From positions 1 to 10,566 of the forward strand of contig DGOD01000040.1 of NCBI GenBank assembly GCA_002389265.1: a DNA stretch of 10,566 nt, read 5' to 3'. Of this stretch, positions 6,982 through 10,566 are shown piece by piece. The position numbers and the translations under genes are program-made. The notes beneath the pieces were generated by a model. The model did not search any database, was not told the origin of the DNA, and saw only the letters and a program-made list of their open reading frames with translations. This DNA comes from Gammaproteobacteria bacterium UBA4475 (GTDB taxonomy: Bacteria > Pseudomonadota > Gammaproteobacteria > Pseudomonadales > Azotimanducaceae). Within the stretch, counting starts at the first letter, position 1; every line of letters starts with the position of its first letter.

Positions 6982-7506
6982 ATGAGCCCAGCTACTAATT
7001 CTATGACCCTAATAAAATCCCCATCGTCTCGTATTATTTATCTGTGTCTGTTTTCCGCCTGCACATTGCTCATGGCAGTGGCATTATATATGGAGCACGT
7101 CATGGCACTCGAACCTTGCCCACTGTGCATTATGCAGCGAGTTATGGTCATAGTGGTCGGCGCGATTGCGCTGCTCGCCACATTGCACGGCCCAACAAAA
7201 ATGGGTATTCAAATTTATGGCGGGCTGGTGGTCGCAGCCGCCCTCGGCGGTGGCTTCCTGTCGGGGCGGCAGCTGTGGCTGCAAAGTCTGCCCGCTGATG
7301 AAGTGCCAGCCTGCGGCCCGAGCCTCGATTACTTGATGGACGTGTTTCCCTTAACCGACGTCCTGAGTATTGTGCTAAGCGGCGATGGAAGTTGCGCAGA
7401 AGTTGCCTGGTCCTTATTCGGGATCAGCATCCCGGGCTGGACACTACTCGGCTTTATTGGTTTGCTGGCGGTGGGCGCCTGGCAGATTTTGCAACCTAAA
7501 ATATAA
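6982..7506 (+). CDS. dsbB: disulfide bond formation protein DsbB
   Basis: DsbB is an inner-membrane protein that reoxidises periplasmic DsbA and passes the electrons to quinone. The 174-residue product has four hydrophobic segments at about 18-37, 50-68, 75-95 and 151-170. The first redox pair is Cys46-Cys49 in EPCPLCIMQR, with Arg53 in the position of the quinone-contacting Arg48 of E. coli. The second pair is Cys111 and Cys138 in the second periplasmic loop, 27 residues apart, close to the spacing in E. coli (104/130). All four essential cysteines are therefore present. Neither the ATG at 6982 nor the in-frame ATG at 7003 has a good Shine-Dalgarno; the second would shorten the N-terminal cytoplasmic tail by seven residues without touching the first membrane segment. 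No dsbA is in the window, so its DsbA partner must be encoded elsewhere. Confidence 0.95.
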   Translation: MSPATNSMTLIKSPSSRIIYLCLFSACTLLMAVALYMEHVMALEPCPLCIMQRVMVIVVGAIALLATLHGPTKMGIQIYGGLVVAAALGGGFLSGRQLWLQSLPADEVPACGPSLDYLMDVFPLTDVLSIVLSGDGSCAEVAWSLFGISIPGWTLLGFIGLLAVGAWQILQPKI

Positions 7507-7507
7507 T
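7479..7507 (+). promoter_or_regulatory. predicted sigma70 promoter of yheS, overlapping the dsbB stop
   Basis: A perfect TATAAT (7502-7507) overlaps the dsbB stop codon and lies exactly 17 nt downstream of CTGGCA (7479-7484), a four-of-six match to TTGACA. Transcription would start near 7514, leaving a leader of about 75 nt before yheS. The context fits, because no other gene lies between, but the TATAAT could arise by chance from the Lys-Ile-stop codons. Confidence 0.45.
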
Positions 7508-7554
7508 GTCTTGGCCATTACCTCGACGCAGAGGACGGCGGTCGAACCCGTCGG

Positions 7555-7563
7555 TGCTATACT
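7555..7563 (+). promoter_or_regulatory. alternative extended -10 promoter of yheS
   Basis: TGCTATACT is an extended -10 element (TG, one base, then TATACT). It has no recognisable -35 at normal distance. Transcription would begin near 7570, about 20 nt before the yheS ATG. It could act alone or with the upstream TATAAT candidate. Confidence 0.35.
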
Positions 7564-7590
7564 GGCTGGCCTGCACTGAGTAGTCATTGA

Positions 7591-9462
7591 ATGTTATCGC
7601 TGAATAATCTCGCTTTACGCCGGGGGACGGATCTTTTGTTTTCCGGCGCCTCGTTCACTATCCATCAAGGCCGCAAGGTCGGGCTTGTGGGGGCCAACGG
7701 TGCCGGCAAAACCAGCCTGTTTAAATTGATTTTGGGTGAGCTGGAGATTGACGAGGGCACCCTCGAATATCCGCCAGAGACACGCATCGCTCACCTGGAA
7801 CAAGAAGCGCAGGCCAGCAGCGAAATCGCCTTGGAGTACGTGTTGGCGGGCGACAAGGAACTCAATCAGACCCTCACCGCGATCCAACAGGTTGAGCTGA
7901 CCGAAGACTACGGTCAAATAGCGCGGCTACATGAGAAGCTCGATAGCCTTGATGGCTACACCGCCAAATCACGAGCCGAGCAGCTGATGCTCGGCCTTGG
8001 TTTTCAAGCAACCGACTTTGAACGTCCCTTGAGCGCCTTTTCTGGCGGTTGGAGGATACGTCTGAATCTGGCGCAAGCGTTGATGACGCCATCGGATTTG
8101 CTGCTTCTGGATGAACCCACAAACCACCTCGACCTGGATGCAATTGTCTGGCTGTCAAACTGGATAAAGGCCTACCGCGGTTCATTGCTATTGATCTCCC
8201 ACGACCGTGAGTTTCTCGACGAGACGGTCGACAGCATCGCTTACCTGCACCATCAAACCATCGAATTGTTCAGCGGTAACTATTCGCAATTTGAGGTACT
8301 CAAAGCAGCGCGACTCGCAGAACAACAAAGCAACTATGAAAAACAACAACGTGAAGTCAAGCATATGCAGGACTTCGTCAGACGATTTCGAGCCCAGGCC
8401 ACCAAGGCCAGGCAGGCTCAGAGCCGACTCAAGGCCTTGGGCCGCCTCGAACTCATCGCGCCCGCGCACATCGATTCACCTTTTCACTTCGAGATTCCCA
8501 CCGCCGAGAAATTTTCAGATCCACTACTATCGCTGCTGGATGCCGACATCGGCTATTCCACCGCCATCTTGACCAATATACGCCTGAGTCTGCACCCAGG
8601 AGATCGCCTGGGCTTGCTGGGCCACAATGGCGCTGGCAAAACAACACTGGTCAAGACGTTGCAGGGCGAATTACCCACACTTCGAGGCGTGCGTCAGGAA
8701 GGGATGAACCTGAAGATAGGCTACTTCTCCCAGCACCAGGTTGATGACCTAAGCTTAGACGAAACTGCCCTGCAGCATATTCGGCGTAGCGATAAGGCCT
8801 TGGGCGAGCAGCAAATTCGTAATTACCTGGGCGGCTTTGATTTCCACGGAGATAAGGTGCTCGAGCCCGTCAGAATTTTCTCTGGCGGCGAGAAGGCCCG
8901 ACTGGCCCTGGCCTTAGTCGCCTTCAGTAAACCGAACCTGCTGCTGATGGACGAGCCAACCAATCACCTAGACATCGATATGCGCCACGCATTAACTGTG
9001 GCACTGCAGTCGTTCGAAGGCGCCTTATTACTGATCTCCCACGACCGGCACTTGCTAGCTAATACCGTTGATAACTTCCTGCTCGTGGAAGACGGCAAAA
9101 TCACCATCTTCAAGGGCGATCTTGAAGACTATCGAAAACGCATACTAGCGCCAAAGGAGACTGGCAGGGCAGCTTCCAGCGAGCAACCTAACAAGAAGTC
9201 GGCCACGGCAAACAATCACAGCACAGGGAAACAACTCCGCCAGCTCAGAACGCGGATCAAAACACTGGATGAACGCTTGGCACGTTTGCACGTTAAGCTC
9301 AAAGAAACAGACGACGCCCTGACGAACACAGAACTGTACCAACAGGCAGACGACTCAAATTTACAAAACCTGCTCCGGGAAAAACTGGAACTGGAAGAAG
9401 AGATAGAACGACTCGAAGAAGAATGGCTAGAACACCATGAGACATTGGAGCGCATGACCTGA
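7591..9462 (+). CDS. yheS: ABC-F family ATPase, YheS type
   Basis: ABC-F proteins have two ATPase domains and no membrane part; they act on the ribosome, with YheS-group members thought to relieve stalled translation. The 623-residue product (E. coli YheS 637) has domain 1 with Walker A GANGAGKT at 34-41, signature FSGGW at 150-154, Walker B LLLLDEP at 170-176 and switch His204. The inter-domain linker (about 225-300) is charged, and its RFRAQATKARQAQSR at 265-279 is typical of the P-site tRNA interaction motif region. Domain 2 has Walker A GHNGAGKT at 344-351, FSGGE at 430-434, LLLMDEP at 450-456 and His484. A C-terminal extension (about 545-620) is a charged predicted coiled coil. Both catalytic Glu residues are present. 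YheS rather than Uup or EttA is supported by FSGGWRIRLNLAQAL, ELIAPAHIDSPF and GDLEDYRKRI. The Shine-Dalgarno is weak. Confidence 0.94.
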   Translation: MLSLNNLALRRGTDLLFSGASFTIHQGRKVGLVGANGAGKTSLFKLILGELEIDEGTLEYPPETRIAHLEQEAQASSEIALEYVLAGDKELNQTLTAIQQVELTEDYGQIARLHEKLDSLDGYTAKSRAEQLMLGLGFQATDFERPLSAFSGGWRIRLNLAQALMTPSDLLLLDEPTNHLDLDAIVWLSNWIKAYRGSLLLISHDREFLDETVDSIAYLHHQTIELFSGNYSQFEVLKAARLAEQQSNYEKQQREVKHMQDFVRRFRAQATKARQAQSRLKALGRLELIAPAHIDSPFHFEIPTAEKFSDPLLSLLDADIGYSTAILTNIRLSLHPGDRLGLLGHNGAGKTTLVKTLQGELPTLRGVRQEGMNLKIGYFSQHQVDDLSLDETALQHIRRSDKALGEQQIRNYLGGFDFHGDKVLEPVRIFSGGEKARLALALVAFSKPNLLLMDEPTNHLDIDMRHALTVALQSFEGALLLISHDRHLLANTVDNFLLVEDGKITIFKGDLEDYRKRILAPKETGRAASSEQPNKKSATANNHSTGKQLRQLRTRIKTLDERLARLHVKLKETDDALTNTELYQQADDSNLQNLLREKLELEEEIERLEEEWLEHHETLERMT

Positions 9463-9479
9463 GCCCCCCACCGCTGATG

Positions 9480-10508
9480 TCAGGCGTCGACACTATCCTC
9501 CAGCTTTTCAAAAGCAGCCAATATGCTTGCGCCATTGGCAGCTGCCAAAATCTTCGCCTTGAGCTCAGCACGATTATTCTGGCGATTGGCCTGATGTATT
9601 TCCACCGCATGCCAATGGACCATTTTCTCCCACACGGGATCAAGAATTTCGGCCCCAGATATTTCAGCCCCATCCAACCCATTGATGGTCGAGTGACGAA
9701 ACTCTGAAATCGCCGCCTTTAGCCAGGCCACATGGACCGACTCATCCTGCCTAATTCGATTAATCAAGGCGACGGCATGCTGTGCCTCTTGGCGCTTATC
9801 CGCAAACACCTCCGGATGATCAATCACCCGTTCGTAAAAATCAAAGGCCCGCTCGGCTCTGACCTCAATCATCAATAGGTTCATCAAGAAGGCAATAACC
9901 CCTTCATACTCTGCACCGATCTGTGGCATTTCACGGCTGGATTTTTCACGGCTAATACTGGCCGGCGCCACCGGTACCGGGAACTTGTTCTTGCCAAAGA
10001 GCAGATCACGCGTGGCGTACCACATTACATCGTGGCCGCCGGCCTCGGATTGCGGGTTGCCACCCTCATCCCAGCCGTGAGTTGTTAGCAAGCCTTTACC
10101 CAGATGGCCCAGCGCTGTTTCGCTGATATCTTCGTTGATGATCAGAGCGAAGTCTGGCGGGCTCAGGTCAGCCAGCGCTCGGCCTCGACCCTCGATCAAA
10201 CCCGTGATGGTCAATGAATCCCATAATGGTTGCTCGACGCCTTGCTGCAGCAACCAAACTTGTTGGTCTATGGACGGATAATTCGGCTCTACCAGCAATG
10301 CGGTGGTCGCGTCGACAATAGCTAGGTTGCTGTCCTGCAAGCGAGCTAACCAGGCGTTGATCGCTGGCCAGCGGAAACGGGTTCGCGGCGACAGATAAAG
10401 GCCATCCTCGGAAAAACCGCCATGAAGTTTCAGCCCACACTCAACATGGGACATCGCATAGTCATGCTCTGTCTCTATTTCGGCTTTGCTATAGGTTAGC
10501 CTGGTCAT
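9480..10508 (-). CDS. uncharacterised protein with ferritin-like (possible di-iron) motifs
   Basis: I do not recognise this gene. From the ATG at 10508 it encodes 342 residues, with no signal peptide or membrane segment. Predicted helices carry spaced Glu and His residues as in ferritin-like carboxylate-bridged di-iron proteins: Glu130 and His135 in EDISETALGHLGKG, Glu200/202 with Glu215 and Glu219 in LLMIEVRAERAFDFYE, and Glu256-His259 in RIRQDESVH (ExxH). A less regular N-terminal part (about 1-100) and His/Asp-rich loops (THGWDEGG at 143-150, GGHD at 157-160) precede or interrupt the bundle. The frame continues to a GTG at 10562, immediately after an in-frame stop at 10563-10565. I prefer 10508 because AGGGG lies about 5 nt upstream and the extra 18 residues (Asn- and Thr-rich) look untranslated. 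It is convergent with yheS, 17 bp apart. Function is unknown; oxidase or oxygenase is only a possibility. Confidence 0.75.
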   Translation of the reverse strand: MTRLTYSKAEIETEHDYAMSHVECGLKLHGGFSEDGLYLSPRTRFRWPAINAWLARLQDSNLAIVDATTALLVEPNYPSIDQQVWLLQQGVEQPLWDSLTITGLIEGRGRALADLSPPDFALIINEDISETALGHLGKGLLTTHGWDEGGNPQSEAGGHDVMWYATRDLLFGKNKFPVPVAPASISREKSSREMPQIGAEYEGVIAFLMNLLMIEVRAERAFDFYERVIDHPEVFADKRQEAQHAVALINRIRQDESVHVAWLKAAISEFRHSTINGLDGAEISGAEILDPVWEKMVHWHAVEIHQANRQNNRAELKAKILAAANGASILAAFEKLEDSVDA

Positions 10509-10513
10509 GCCCG

Positions 10514-10518
10514 CCCCT
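10514..10518 (-). promoter_or_regulatory. Shine-Dalgarno-like site that favours the start at 10508
   Basis: The minus strand reads AGGGG followed by CGGGC and then the ATG ending at 10508. This purine-rich site is the reason for choosing the inner ATG over the GTG at 10562. Any binding site for the GTG would lie beyond the window edge, so the choice remains open. Confidence 0.4.
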
Positions 10519-10566
10519 GTGTTGTTGCTGTTTGTTTTATTCCAGCCTGTCTGTTCTGCCACTCAT

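Noticed and set aside
7534..7552. Inverted repeat GACGG...CCGTC between dsbB and yheS
   Set aside because: A five-pair stem with a nine-base loop and no T-run is too weak to call a terminator or operator.
10539..10566. ATG at 10566 on the minus strand as a start for the right-hand gene
   Set aside because: It is in a different frame from the ferritin-like gene and meets a stop after nine codons. A TGA at 10565-10563 could be the end of an upstream gene, but the window stops there.

Overview
This 10.6 kb window looks like ordinary chromosomal DNA of a gammaproteobacterium. The evidence is a class-1 GshA, a YheS-type ABC-F protein, HslR, AcpH and DsbB that all read like gammaproteobacterial proteins, moderate GC content, tight gene packing and Shine-Dalgarno starts. 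A thiolase/DUF35 pair and an unknown ferritin-like protein would fit a marine, lipid- or steroid-using lineage of the Cellvibrionales kind. That placement is inference from memory and was not computed. I see no rRNA, tRNA, CRISPR array, insertion sequence, phage gene or attachment site.

Layout. Positions 1-2441, minus strand: cysQ-like phosphatase, then a DUF35 zinc-ribbon/OB-fold protein, then an SCP2-thiolase-like protein cut by the left edge. The last two are directly abutting (stop codon followed at once by ATG), the standard arrangement of an acyl-CoA thiolase or aldolase with its DUF35 partner. Positions 2560-6836, plus strand: hslR, then, after a 136-bp gap, a tightly packed run of pckA-like, gshA and acpH (5-bp gap, then a 4-base GTGA overlap). 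Positions 6982-9462, plus strand: dsbB and yheS, each probably with its own promoter. Positions 9480-10508, minus strand: an uncharacterised protein with ferritin-like Glu/His motifs, convergent with yheS and only 17 bp from it.

How the genes may work together. The thiolase/DUF35 pair probably cleaves the carbon-carbon bond of a particular acyl-CoA. PEP carboxykinase turns the oxaloacetate derived from such growth into PEP for gluconeogenesis. GshA (first step of glutathione synthesis), DsbB (periplasmic disulfide formation), HslR (rescue of stalled 50S subunits) and YheS (ribosome-associated ABC-F) are housekeeping or stress functions. CysQ recycles the PAP made during sulfate assimilation, which loosely links to the cysteine demand of GshA.

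The most unusual signal is the PEP carboxykinase. It keeps the P-loop, metal ligands and most substrate residues, but three normally conserved segments (the Arg-containing substrate loop, the mobile lid and the adenine-side loop) are changed. The most poorly understood gene is the ferritin-like protein at the right edge. I found no convincing multi-gene novel system; the other points are modest.
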